Below, piece by piece: positions 52,427 through 60,765 of a DNA stretch of 64,000 nt. The stretch is from Glutamicibacter mishrai (GTDB lineage Bacteria > Actinomycetota > Actinomycetes > Actinomycetales > Micrococcaceae): NCBI RefSeq assembly GCF_012221945.1, contig NZ_CP032549.1:62001-126000 (forward strand), in the 5' to 3' direction. A model generated the notes under the pieces. The model worked only from the letters and a program-made list of their open reading frames with translations. It ran no database searches and was not told the origin of the DNA. Within the stretch, counting starts at the first letter, position 1; every line of letters starts with the position of its first letter. The position numbers and the translations under genes are program-made.

Positions 52427-54586
52427 GTGCCTGCAACCATGTCGAATGCCAATTACTTCGCAACCGAACAGGAAAATCCACCTCCAGAGACCACCGCTGA
52501 CATCGCGCAGGACCAGCAAAGGCTGCGTGAAATCGCCGCACGCGTAGAGCAATTGCGCTCGGAAACCCTTGAGCGCATCGCATCACGCGGGCGGGATCAC
52601 GCCGGCATCCTCCAGCAATCACTGGAGCGCGACGTTGAACTCAATGAAATGGCCGCGCGTTTACGCCAGCTAGACCGGATGGGACCGAGTGCCTGCCTGG
52701 GATTCATGGAGAATGCCTCAACCGGCGAGCGCCACTACATCGGCCGCATTGGGTTGAGCGATGATCAGGGCAAGCAGCTCATGCTCGACTGGCGCGCCCC
52801 GGCAGCAGAACCATTCTTCGCCGCAACCCACGAAAACAGCTACGGACTGGTTCTGCGCCGACGCTACCGTTGGCGCCGACAGCTCATCACCGACTACTGG
52901 GACGAGGTCTTTGATTCATCACTGCTGGCCTCGCACGCCCGCTTGGATGACCATTCCTCATTTCTCGCATCCCTTGGCAGCAAGCGCTCGCCCAAAATGC
53001 AGGATGTGCTCTCAACGATTCAGACGGATCAGGATGCGATTATCCGCAGCAGCTCACAGGGCGCCCTTGTGGTTGACGGCGGCCCCGGTACCGGCAAGAC
53101 AGTGGTCGCGCTGCACCGTGCCGCTTATTTGCTCTATGCAGACCCGAGGCTGCGCAGCCAGGGCGGTCGCGTGCTGGTAGTTAGCCCGCACGAGGCCTAC
53201 TCCGCGTACGTCTCGGACGTTCTTCCCAACCTGGGTGAGGACGAAGTGCTCATTTCAACGCTTTCGAACATAGTTTCGATAGGTGATGATTTGCCGGCTG
53301 AAGCAGATCCTGAAGTACAACGGATCAAAGCCAGTACAGCGATGCTCAAGACGATCGAACGGGCTGTCACCGTATTCCAAGAGCCCCCTGCAACGGACCA
53401 AACTGTTGACCTAGCCGAGGGGCGAGTAACCATTTCGGCGCAATTGTGGCGCAATGCCTTGGACATGATTGAACGGAAGATTCCGCACAACGAAGCACGC
53501 ATGGCGTTGCGCGAGGCCCTCATTGATATATTGCTCCCCGCGGAAGACAGCACTGCAGACACCCATGCGTTGTTCCGTGCCGAACTGGAACGCAGCACCT
53601 CGCTGGAGGGCATCCTGAATGAATATTGGCCTGTCTTGGATCCCATCAATCTGTTGCGGGCGGTGCTGGGCAACGATGCGCTGCTGCGCTACAGCGCCCA
53701 AGAACTCACCGATGAAGAAATCAACCATCTCTTGGCGAACCCTGCCAGCGATAGCTGGACCGCAGCTGATTACCCATTGATTGACCTCGCCCGCTTCCTC
53801 ATCGGCGACCCCGACAGCGAAGCCAAGCAACGCGAGGAACGATCGCGCAGGCATGCCGAGCGCAGCCAATGGAAGAACGTCATTGACGACTTGATTGCTT
53901 CGGCTGACGACAAGGAGGATCTTTCCTCCCAGCTCATGCACCAGGACCTGCAAGAACAACTCCTGAGCCAGGGCATGGAAAGCCCGGAGAGATCAATCAG
54001 CTTCGACGGTCCGTTCTCGCATGTCATTATCGATGAGGCCCAGGACCTGACCGATGCCCAATGGGCCATGATCCAACGACGCTGCCCATCCGGAAGCCTG
54101 ACGATTGTCGGCGATAGGGCCCAGGCGGCGGAAGGATTCACCAGGAGCTGGGAACAGCGCCTGGACGATATCGGGATCCGGAACATCACCATCGCTCCCC
54201 TGCAAGTCAACTACCGCAGCACCGCGCAAATCATGGAAGCGGCCGCCCAGCAGATCCTGCCATACATGCCCGAGGCCAATGTTCCGCGTTCGCTGCGTTC
54301 GGACGGCGTTCCTGTGCGGTACGCACGACCGGCTGACCTCAGCTCGATCTTGGATCAGTGGCTGGACGAAAACAGCGAAGGCACCGCAGTGGTGATCGGC
54401 GCTCCGGGATTCGCTGCACCTGACCGGGCCAGCTCGCTGTCACCAGAGCATGCCAAGGGCTTGGAATTCGATTTGGTACTCGTCAACTTGCCGGAGAACT
54501 TTGGCACCGGATTGAGTGGAGCCGTCCGCAGGTACGTGGCCATGACGCGAGCAACAGCCCAATTGGTAGTGCTCACCGAACAGTAG
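52427..54586 (+). CDS. helR: HelR-like RNA polymerase recycling ATPase (UvrD/HelD family)
   Basis: 719 residues, superfamily 1 helicase-like. N-terminal coiled region (DQQRLREIAARVEQLRSETL, 20, about 27-46) is the part that reaches into RNA polymerase in HelD proteins. Walker A is GGPGTGKTVVALHRAAYLLY (20, about 220); Walker B is IIDEAQDLTDAQW (about 535); motif VI region RRYVAMTRATAQLVVL is near the C-terminus. HelR displaces rifamycin from RNA polymerase; an RAE-like palindrome 58 bp upstream supports this subtype over ordinary HelD. GTG at 52427 has AGGGAG 6 nt upstream; ATG 52439 is the alternative. Directly followed by a two-component system. Confidence 0.85.
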   Translation: MPATMSNANYFATEQENPPPETTADIAQDQQRLREIAARVEQLRSETLERIASRGRDHAGILQQSLERDVELNEMAARLRQLDRMGPSACLGFMENASTGERHYIGRIGLSDDQGKQLMLDWRAPAAEPFFAATHENSYGLVLRRRYRWRRQLITDYWDEVFDSSLLASHARLDDHSSFLASLGSKRSPKMQDVLSTIQTDQDAIIRSSSQGALVVDGGPGTGKTVVALHRAAYLLYADPRLRSQGGRVLVVSPHEAYSAYVSDVLPNLGEDEVLISTLSNIVSIGDDLPAEADPEVQRIKASTAMLKTIERAVTVFQEPPATDQTVDLAEGRVTISAQLWRNALDMIERKIPHNEARMALREALIDILLPAEDSTADTHALFRAELERSTSLEGILNEYWPVLDPINLLRAVLGNDALLRYSAQELTDEEINHLLANPASDSWTAADYPLIDLARFLIGDPDSEAKQREERSRRHAERSQWKNVIDDLIASADDKEDLSSQLMHQDLQEQLLSQGMESPERSISFDGPFSHVIIDEAQDLTDAQWAMIQRRCPSGSLTIVGDRAQAAEGFTRSWEQRLDDIGIRNITIAPLQVNYRSTAQIMEAAAQQILPYMPEANVPRSLRSDGVPVRYARPADLSSILDQWLDENSEGTAVVIGAPGFAAPDRASSLSPEHAKGLEFDLVLVNLPENFGTGLSGAVRRYVAMTRATAQLVVLTEQ

Positions 54587-54603
54587 CCCGCCGGTCCTTT
54601 CGG

Positions 54604-54619
54604 TAGGCTGGCATCCATG
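54604..54619 (+). promoter_or_regulatory. -10 box TAGGCT placed for a leaderless kinase mRNA
   Basis: TAGGCT (54604-54609), seven bases, ATG at 54617; no Shine-Dalgarno. The sensor kinase operon may thus have its own start 18 bp after helR, apart from read-through. Confidence 0.45.
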
Positions 54620-55864
54620 AGCACTACGCAGCCGCACTCAGCGCAATCCCAGAACCAGCAGCACGCCTTGGCCTCGCCAAGGGTGCTGCGCTGGGGACAA
54701 CACCTGGTGACAGCGATCCTGCTGGTCATTGCGCTGCTGCGACAAGTATCAGCGCAAGACAATGTCCTTGCGGCGATACTCATTTCAACGCTCTTCGCTG
54801 CCTGGTACATAGCAGGCTTCATCACCCACCCGGCCAACAAGATCCATGCCAAGCCCACCTGGTGGCTAGCGGTCCTTCTCCTCATCTGGATAGCCAGCCT
54901 CTTTGTTTCAGCCGAGTTCATGTGGCTGGCTTTCAGCCTCTGGCTGCTCTTGGGACACCAGCTGACTTTCCTGCCCTCCATCTTGTGGTCTGTCGTCGTG
55001 TATGCCTTCACCCTATTAGCTCCCTACTTGCACCATGGGCAGCTCAGCATTGCAGCTGTCGCGGGCCCGCTGGTTGGCGGCCTCTTTGCCTGGGGCATTT
55101 CACGTGGCTACCTGCAGATGGAACAAGACGCCCAGGAACGCACTTCCCTGGTCGATTCATTGATGCGCGCGCAGGAGGAAACAACAGCCCTCCAAGAAGA
55201 ACTCGCTCGCTCCCAGCATGAAGCAGGCATCGCGGCCGAACGCACGAGGTTGGCCAGGGAAATCCACGACACCATCGCCCAACAGTTATCGTCAATCGGC
55301 CTGCTCGCCAAAGCCGCCAGCGCAGCCAACGATCCGAAAGCGACATTCGATGTCCTCGAACGCATCGACCAGCTATCCGGACAGTCTTTGAACGATCTGC
55401 GAAGAATCATCGCCGCCTTGGCGCCAGCAGAACTTGATTCCCAGGCGCTCGCCGGTGCCCTTTCACGTATCCTTGATGACTTTTCGATTGATTCAGACGT
55501 GGGAACACGTATCGATATAGAGCCCGGCCTACCCCTTCTGGATCCAAGTTTGCAGATAGCCTTGCTTCGCACTGCGCAGTCTGCGCTGTCCAATGTCCGG
55601 CGCCACGCCCAGGCAACCACGGTTGTGCTGAGCTTGAGCTACAGTGACGATGAGGTGCGCCTGGACATCGTGGATGATGGGCGCGGTTTCACTCCGCCAA
55701 CAGGCCGGCTGCAACACAATACTCCGGTAGGCGGTTTTGGGCTGACAGCGATGAACCGACGTCTAAATGAACTTGGCGGCGGACTGGATGTAGAAAGCGC
55801 ACCTGGAGAAGGAACCGCACTGTGCGCCCACCTTCCACTGCGCATCGCAAAGGACAATTTATGA
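54617..55864 (+). CDS. Sensor histidine kinase (NarL/LiaS type, HisKA_3)
   Basis: 415 residues. Five to six N-terminal helices (about 25-180) with little external loop, so an intramembrane-sensing kinase. Dimerisation/phosphoacceptor helix RTRLAREIHDTIAQQLSSIG (20; His about 217), HATPase domain with NVRRHAQATTV (N box), DDGRGFTPP (G1 box) and GFGLTAMNRRL (G2 box). Stop overlaps the response regulator start (ATGA). Starts 30 bp after helR. The signal is unknown; such kinases often sense cell-wall stress or antibiotics, which would fit the neighbouring HelR and MMPL. Confidence 0.88.
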   Translation: MSTTQPHSAQSQNQQHALASPRVLRWGQHLVTAILLVIALLRQVSAQDNVLAAILISTLFAAWYIAGFITHPANKIHAKPTWWLAVLLLIWIASLFVSAEFMWLAFSLWLLLGHQLTFLPSILWSVVVYAFTLLAPYLHHGQLSIAAVAGPLVGGLFAWGISRGYLQMEQDAQERTSLVDSLMRAQEETTALQEELARSQHEAGIAAERTRLAREIHDTIAQQLSSIGLLAKAASAANDPKATFDVLERIDQLSGQSLNDLRRIIAALAPAELDSQALAGALSRILDDFSIDSDVGTRIDIEPGLPLLDPSLQIALLRTAQSALSNVRRHAQATTVVLSLSYSDDEVRLDIVDDGRGFTPPTGRLQHNTPVGGFGLTAMNRRLNELGGGLDVESAPGEGTALCAHLPLRIAKDNL

Positions 55865-56478
55865 TCAAAATCCTGCTGGTTGATGACCACCCGATTGTCC
55901 GCACCGGCCTGCGGGCGCTATTCGACAATTATGAAAATATCCATGTGGCCGGTGAAGTATCTACCGGCGAAGAAGCAGTGGATTTTGTCATGGAGAACGA
56001 CGTGGATGTGGTGCTCTGCGACTTGCGTTTGGGCGCGGGCATGAACGGCGCGCAGACAACAGCGGTCATCCGCAAACTGCCCAAGGCACCACAGGTGCTG
56101 ATCCTGACAACTTTTGACAAGGATGCGGAGATCTTGGCGTGCATCGAAGCTGGCGCTTGCGGGTATCTGCTCAAAGACGTCAGTGCGCAGACCATCGTCG
56201 AGTCCCTTCGACAAGCCGCAGCCGGGCACATGGTGCTGGCTCCGGAAATGACCTTACGCGTTGTTGAAGGGATGCGCCGGCCCAAAGTCGAACTGACCGC
56301 GCGGGAAAGGGATGTACTGGCGCAGCTTGCCACCGGCGCAGCAAACAAGCAGATCGCCAAGACTCTGTTTGTTTCTGAAGCTACGGTGAAAACGCATCTG
56401 GTTCACATTTTCGACAAGCTACAGGCAACCACTCGAACGGATGCGCTCAACAAGGCCAAGGACCACGGACTGCTCTGA
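55861..56478 (+). CDS. NarL/FixJ-type response regulator
   Basis: 205 residues. Receiver domain MIKILLVDDHPIVRTGLRAL (20) with D8/D9, phospho-acceptor D54 (VVLCDLRLG) and conserved K near 104 (LLKDVSAQ). C-terminal LuxR-type HTH LTARERDVLAQLATGAANKQ, then IAKTLFVSEATVKTHLVHIF (about 140-185). Start at 55861 (MIKILL) overlaps the kinase stop; the longer start at 55822 is rejected. Probably controls the MMPL gene 111 bp downstream and perhaps helR. Confidence 0.92.
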   Translation: MIKILLVDDHPIVRTGLRALFDNYENIHVAGEVSTGEEAVDFVMENDVDVVLCDLRLGAGMNGAQTTAVIRKLPKAPQVLILTTFDKDAEILACIEAGACGYLLKDVSAQTIVESLRQAAAGHMVLAPEMTLRVVEGMRRPKVELTARERDVLAQLATGAANKQIAKTLFVSEATVKTHLVHIFDKLQATTRTDALNKAKDHGLL

Positions 56479-56589
56479 TCTGGCGCCGGAAGGACTCGAC
56501 ACTCCCGGGGACTTCTCAACCTTTCGGTTGATCTTTTATTCAGCTCTTTCCACGATGGCTGAAGCTGCAAATTTCCGTTGACTGGAACT

Positions 56590-58686
56590 ATGAAAGTTTC
56601 AGTTATTTCCCGGGTTGCTCGGTCGCTAACAAGCCGACGTGGCGCCCGAATCTGGGTCGCAGCGGTCATCGCTGTCATCGCTATCGTTTTTGGATCGCTT
56701 AGCAGTCTCGAAGCTCCAGCCCGGTCCGACAGTTCCATCGTCAATGGCTCGGATTCCGCGCAAGTCCAACAGATCTTGGATGAAAATAGCCATGATTCCA
56801 CGACCTCCGCCCTGCTGGTTGCATCCAAGCCCGATCATTCCGCACTCAGCAATCAGGATAAGACCGCGTTAGAAGGGCTGAGCACAGAACTCAGCGCAGG
56901 CGCCCACGTCACGGGTGGCCGTCTGATGATCAGCGAAGACCAGCAAGCAGCGATGCTCCCGGTCTCGTGGAGCACTGTCTCCAAGGAGGCCGACCGGCAA
57001 ACGCTTGAAGATCTCCGCAACTGGATCACCCAGCATCCGGCCCAGCGACTCGACTTGCAGGTCACCGGTTCCACCGCCTTCGCGGTGGACATCACCAATG
57101 CATTCGCCGGCGCTGACTTCACATTGCTGGCCGTCACCGTAGGCATCGTCGCTCTCCTGCTCATCCTGACCTACCGCTCGCCAGTACTTTGGCTACTGCC
57201 TCTATCCGTAGTCGGAATAGCCGACCGCAGCGCTTCGCTGATCGCCAATCTTCTAGGCAATCTCTGGGGCTTGAGCTTTGACTCAGGCGTGCTCAGTGTC
57301 CTGGTTTTCGGTGCAGGAACCAACTACGCATTGCTGCTGATTTCGCGCTACCGCGACGAGCTGCGCACACAAGAAGATCACCGCCAAGCGCTGGCCAAAG
57401 CCTGGACGTCAAGCTTTGAAGCAATCTTGACGTCCAATCTGACCGTCGTCCTGGCGCTGTTGACCCTGGGCCTGGCAGTTATGGAAGACACACGGGGTCT
57501 GGGGATCGTCTGCGCGGCCGGCCTGCTGATTGCTGCGTTCTTCGTGCTGTTCCTCTTGCCGCCGGTGCTGGCTATGAGCGGCCGCAAGGCTTTCTGGCCG
57601 CTGGTGCCTCGGCCAGGTTCAGTGATCAAGAAGGAGAACTTCTTCGGGCGCGCGGCACGACTGGTCATGCTTCGACCAGGGTTGAATCTAGCGGCTTTGA
57701 TAGCCCTCTTGCTGGTCCTCGCAAGTGCGCTGGCTGGCACTCGAATCGGATTGCCACAGGTCCAGCAATTCCGAACCGCGACAGAATCCTCCAGCGCGAT
57801 GGAACAGCTGTCGGCTCACTTCCCAGCGGGTGAAGCACAACCAATCACCGTCTTGGCTCACCCTGATCAAATCGATGCACTAGGCAGCCAGCTGGCTGAC
57901 GTTCACGATGTGAAGCGTGTCGGGCCGGTGCGCGATGTGGGCGACTCGGACTGGCGGCAGTTCTCAGTAGTTCCTGCCATTGACCCAAACTCGTCGCAGG
58001 CCCAGGATCTGGTGGCCAAGCTTCGAACTGTCGCTGGAAATAATGGGCAAGTGCTCATCGGCGGGCCCACGGCACAGCAGTTGGATTCGCATCAAATGCA
58101 CCTACGCGATTTGTATGTCATTGCCCCATTGATCATGTTCATCTGTTTCGCCATGCTCGGATGGCTCACTCGATCTTGGCGGACAGCCCTGGCGCTTGGC
58201 CTGGTGAATCTGCTCAGTGCTGCCGCGGCTGTTGGGCTCGGTTCCCTTGTGTCCTCGCTCGTCTTCGATGCCACGGCCCTCGACGTCCAAGTGCCATTGC
58301 TTGCCTTCGTCTTCTTGGTGGCCTTGGGCGTGGACTACACGATTTTCTTCACCCACAGAGTCCGACAAGACGTTCAAAATCACGAGCTGGAGCCAGCAAT
58401 CGAGCAGGCTGCTAGCCGTACCGGCTCGGTGATCACCAGTGCAGGTCTCGTACTGGCCGGAGTATTCGCCGCGCTGGCCACGCTGCCACTGACCGTGTTG
58501 GGCCAGCTGGGCTTGATTGTCGGGCTGGGGGTTGTGCTGGACACCTTCGTTGTTCGGACGTTACTGCTCCCCGCACTTCTTCACACATTAGGGGCATCAG
58601 GGCGACCGCTTTTCGGCGGGACGTCTCGCGACGCCAAACATGCCACAGAACCAATCACCCCGAAAGAATGCGAATTCCATGCGTAA
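56590..58686 (+). CDS. MMPL-family RND exporter with first Asp of a DY pair replaced by Asn
   Basis: 698 residues, two repeats with 11-12 helices and two external porter domains (about 45-175 and 400-510). Repeat 1 has VFGAGTNYALLLISRYRDEL (20), repeat 2 has VALGVDYTIFFTHRVRQ. In MmpL3-type proteins each carries an Asp-Tyr pair that relays protons (D256/Y646 and Y257/D645 numbering); here the first is Asn-Tyr. Likely exports lipids, peptides or drugs; MMPL genes beside kinases are often induced by cell-envelope drugs. ATG 56590 with GGA upstream; a TTG at 56578 would add four residues. Overlaps DUF2871 by 8 bp. Confidence 0.85.
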   Translation: MKVSVISRVARSLTSRRGARIWVAAVIAVIAIVFGSLSSLEAPARSDSSIVNGSDSAQVQQILDENSHDSTTSALLVASKPDHSALSNQDKTALEGLSTELSAGAHVTGGRLMISEDQQAAMLPVSWSTVSKEADRQTLEDLRNWITQHPAQRLDLQVTGSTAFAVDITNAFAGADFTLLAVTVGIVALLLILTYRSPVLWLLPLSVVGIADRSASLIANLLGNLWGLSFDSGVLSVLVFGAGTNYALLLISRYRDELRTQEDHRQALAKAWTSSFEAILTSNLTVVLALLTLGLAVMEDTRGLGIVCAAGLLIAAFFVLFLLPPVLAMSGRKAFWPLVPRPGSVIKKENFFGRAARLVMLRPGLNLAALIALLLVLASALAGTRIGLPQVQQFRTATESSSAMEQLSAHFPAGEAQPITVLAHPDQIDALGSQLADVHDVKRVGPVRDVGDSDWRQFSVVPAIDPNSSQAQDLVAKLRTVAGNNGQVLIGGPTAQQLDSHQMHLRDLYVIAPLIMFICFAMLGWLTRSWRTALALGLVNLLSAAAAVGLGSLVSSLVFDATALDVQVPLLAFVFLVALGVDYTIFFTHRVRQDVQNHELEPAIEQAASRTGSVITSAGLVLAGVFAALATLPLTVLGQLGLIVGLGVVLDTFVVRTLLLPALLHTLGASGRPLFGGTSRDAKHATEPITPKECEFHA

Positions 58687-59128
58687 GCTCGTCAACTTCT
58701 CCTTCCTCTATATGATCCTGGGCGTCGCTTCAGGACTGTTCTACCGGGAGTTCACCAAAATCAACGGTTTCCCTGAAGGTCAGTGGACCCAGCTTTCGGT
58801 GGTGCACACGCATCTGTTGATCCTCGGATTCATCATGTTTCTCGTAGTGTTGCTACTGGAAAAGGCGTTTGAACTGAGCAAGTATCGCAAGCTCTTTGCA
58901 TGGTTCATGGGGACATACAATGCCGGAGTCGTTTTGACCGCAGGAATGCAACTCACCCATGGCATCATGACGGTGCTTGGCGTTGAGTCTTCAGCGATGA
59001 TTTCCGGGATCGCTGGACTTGGCCACATGTCGATTACTGCAGGAATGGTCCTGCTCTTCGTCATGCTTCGCCGAGCCGTAGGCACTCGAACTGGCAGTGT
59101 ACAGACGGCGGGAACTACCGAGAAATAG
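58679..59128 (+). CDS. DUF2871 membrane protein
   Basis: 149 residues, four helices (RKLVNFSFLYMILGVASGLF, about 2-21, and about 40-60, 72-95, 105-125). Conserved His and Glu (VVHTHLLILGF, LLLEKAF, QLTHGIM, LGHMSITAG) could bind heme or metal, as in cytochrome oxidase subunit-like folds, though family function is unknown. Start at 58679 overlaps the MMPL end; an upstream in-frame start at 58640 is less likely. Last gene of the kinase-regulator-MMPL-DUF2871 run. Confidence 0.82.
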   Translation: MRKLVNFSFLYMILGVASGLFYREFTKINGFPEGQWTQLSVVHTHLLILGFIMFLVVLLLEKAFELSKYRKLFAWFMGTYNAGVVLTAGMQLTHGIMTVLGVESSAMISGIAGLGHMSITAGMVLLFVMLRRAVGTRTGSVQTAGTTEK

Positions 59129-59150
59129 TCCGAATTCATCAGAGTGCGAA

Positions 59151-59178
59151 GGCGTCCCGGCCCTATGGCCGGGATGCC
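59151..59178. terminator. GC-rich hairpin after DUF2871
   Basis: GGCGTCCCGGCC (59151-59162) pairs with GGCCGGGATGCC (59167-59178), 12 bp with one wobble and a 4-nt loop. No T-tract. Confidence 0.5.
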
Positions 59179-59213
59179 GTCGCGTCTAAAGGAAATAGGC
59201 AATTTTCTGAGCG

Positions 59214-59275
59214 GATACGTCAATGGCGGTGGCCACTAGCAAGATATTGCTAGTGGCCACCGCCATTGGCGTATC
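59214..59275. repeat. Unusually long (29-bp) inverted repeat between convergent genes
   Basis: 59214-59242 pairs with 59247-59275 over 29 positions with a single T-G wobble, leaving a 4-nt GATA loop. It lies between DUF2871 and fpr stops (59128 and 59294). It is probably a bidirectional terminator, but it is much longer than normal and lacks T-tracts. Confidence 0.8.
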
Positions 59276-59293
59276 TAGAGCCTGGGGTAAGAC

Positions 59294-60748
59294 TTACAGG
59301 CTCTCAGCCAATTTTTTTGCGCGAGAGAATTCCATCATCGCATCGCGTTCTACGACCTTGACTCGGTCACGGGTGATGTCACCGAAACGAGTGGAGACGG
59401 TGCCTGCGGCCGCGCCGAGTTCCTTCTCGTGCTCGTCCAGGTTCTTCCAGCCATCCCAGTCCGAGAAAGCAACCCCACGGCTTTCCAGCAGTTCTGCGAT
59501 CTGCTGCGAGGATTCTGGCTCGGCGAGCTGGGTGAGGTCTTCCAGCAGGTGGGTGATGGTCTCCAGAGCGTCGCCCTTGGTATGGCCGATCAGGCCAATT
59601 GGACCACGCTTGATCCAGCCGGTTGCGTAGAGGCCTGGAACGTGGGTTCCAGCAGCATCGAGAACGCGTCCTTCTTCGTTTGGCAGAACGCCCTTGGCAC
59701 CGTCGTATTCGATGTCATCGACTGCGGAACCGAAGTAGCCGACAGCACGGTAGATGGCCTGCAGCGGGTATTCGACGAATTCGCCGGTACCGCGGGCACC
59801 GCCGTTGCCGTCCAACTCGTTGCGTTCAACCTTCAGGCCAGTGACCTTGCCGTCTTCGCCCAGTACTTCAACTGGCGACTGCAGGAAGTGCAAGTGCAGG
59901 CGGCGCGAGGCGCTTGGTGCCTCTTCGCGTTCTTCCTGCTCGATGAGCCAGTTGGTCAGGGTGGAAACCATGGTCTTGGTCTGGTTGTTCGTCTTCATGG
60001 CTTCATCGGAAGCCTTGTCGAATTCGAAGTCCTCCGGGTACAGCACGATGTCAACGTCCTTGGAGTGCGACAGCTCGCGCAGTTCCAGTGGAGTGAACTT
60101 CACCTGTGCTGGTCCGCGGCGGCCGAAGACGTGGACGTCGGTGACTGCCGAGTCGTTCAGCTGCTCGTAGATGTGCTCTGGGATTTCGGTTTCCAGCAGC
60201 TGATCGGCGTGCTTGGAAAGGATGCGGGCGACGTCCAGTGCGACGTTGCCGTTGCCGATGACTGCAACTTCCTTGGCCGACAGGTCCCAGTTCTTGTCTG
60301 CGTCTGGGTGTGCGTCGTACCAGGAAACGAAGTCTGCGCCACCGAAGGAGCCCTCGAAGTCGATGCCCGGGATGTTCAGGTCGGCATCCTTCTGGGCGCC
60401 GGTGGAGATGATTACGGCGTCGTAGCGTGCGCGCAGGTCATCAAGGCTGATGTCGCGGCCCAAGCCGACGTTGCCGTAGAAATCGATCCAGTCATTGTTC
60501 AGCACCTTGTGCAGTGCGTTGATAATGCCCTTGATGCGCGGGTGGTCAGGCGAAACGCCATAGCGGATCAGCCCGAATGGAGTAGGCAGCTCATCGAAGA
60601 GGTCGACGTGCAGTTTCAATTCGCCCGATGCAACTGGCTGGCTCTTGTTCAGCAGGTCGGCGGCGTAGATACCGGCTGGACCGGCTCCAACGATGGCTAC
60701 ACGCAGTGCCCGGGAGGCCAGGTGCTCAGGGATGATAATTTCACTCAT
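59294..60748 (-). CDS. fpr: Ferredoxin/adrenodoxin-type NADP+ reductase (FprA-like)
   Basis: 484 residues. FAD-binding VAIVGAGPAGIYAADLL (about 17-33), NADPH-binding VAVIGNGNVALDVARILSK (about 163-181) and PTPFGLIRYGVSPDHP (about 55-70) are hallmarks of adrenodoxin-reductase-like FprA proteins. Passes electrons from NADPH to ferredoxin, which in this setting probably feeds ferredoxin-dependent sulfite reductase; such reductases flank cysteine biosynthesis genes in many actinobacteria. Start 60748 (MSEIII), with AGAGAAG upstream; a TTG one codon before is the longest variant. It lies 17 bp after cobA. Confidence 0.92.
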   Translation of the reverse strand: MSEIIIPEHLASRALRVAIVGAGPAGIYAADLLNKSQPVASGELKLHVDLFDELPTPFGLIRYGVSPDHPRIKGIINALHKVLNNDWIDFYGNVGLGRDISLDDLRARYDAVIISTGAQKDADLNIPGIDFEGSFGGADFVSWYDAHPDADKNWDLSAKEVAVIGNGNVALDVARILSKHADQLLETEIPEHIYEQLNDSAVTDVHVFGRRGPAQVKFTPLELRELSHSKDVDIVLYPEDFEFDKASDEAMKTNNQTKTMVSTLTNWLIEQEEREEAPSASRRLHLHFLQSPVEVLGEDGKVTGLKVERNELDGNGGARGTGEFVEYPLQAIYRAVGYFGSAVDDIEYDGAKGVLPNEEGRVLDAAGTHVPGLYATGWIKRGPIGLIGHTKGDALETITHLLEDLTQLAEPESSQQIAELLESRGVAFSDWDGWKNLDEHEKELGAAAGTVSTRFGDITRDRVKVVERDAMMEFSRAKKLAESL

Positions 60749-60765
60749 CAAACAACTTCTCTTTC

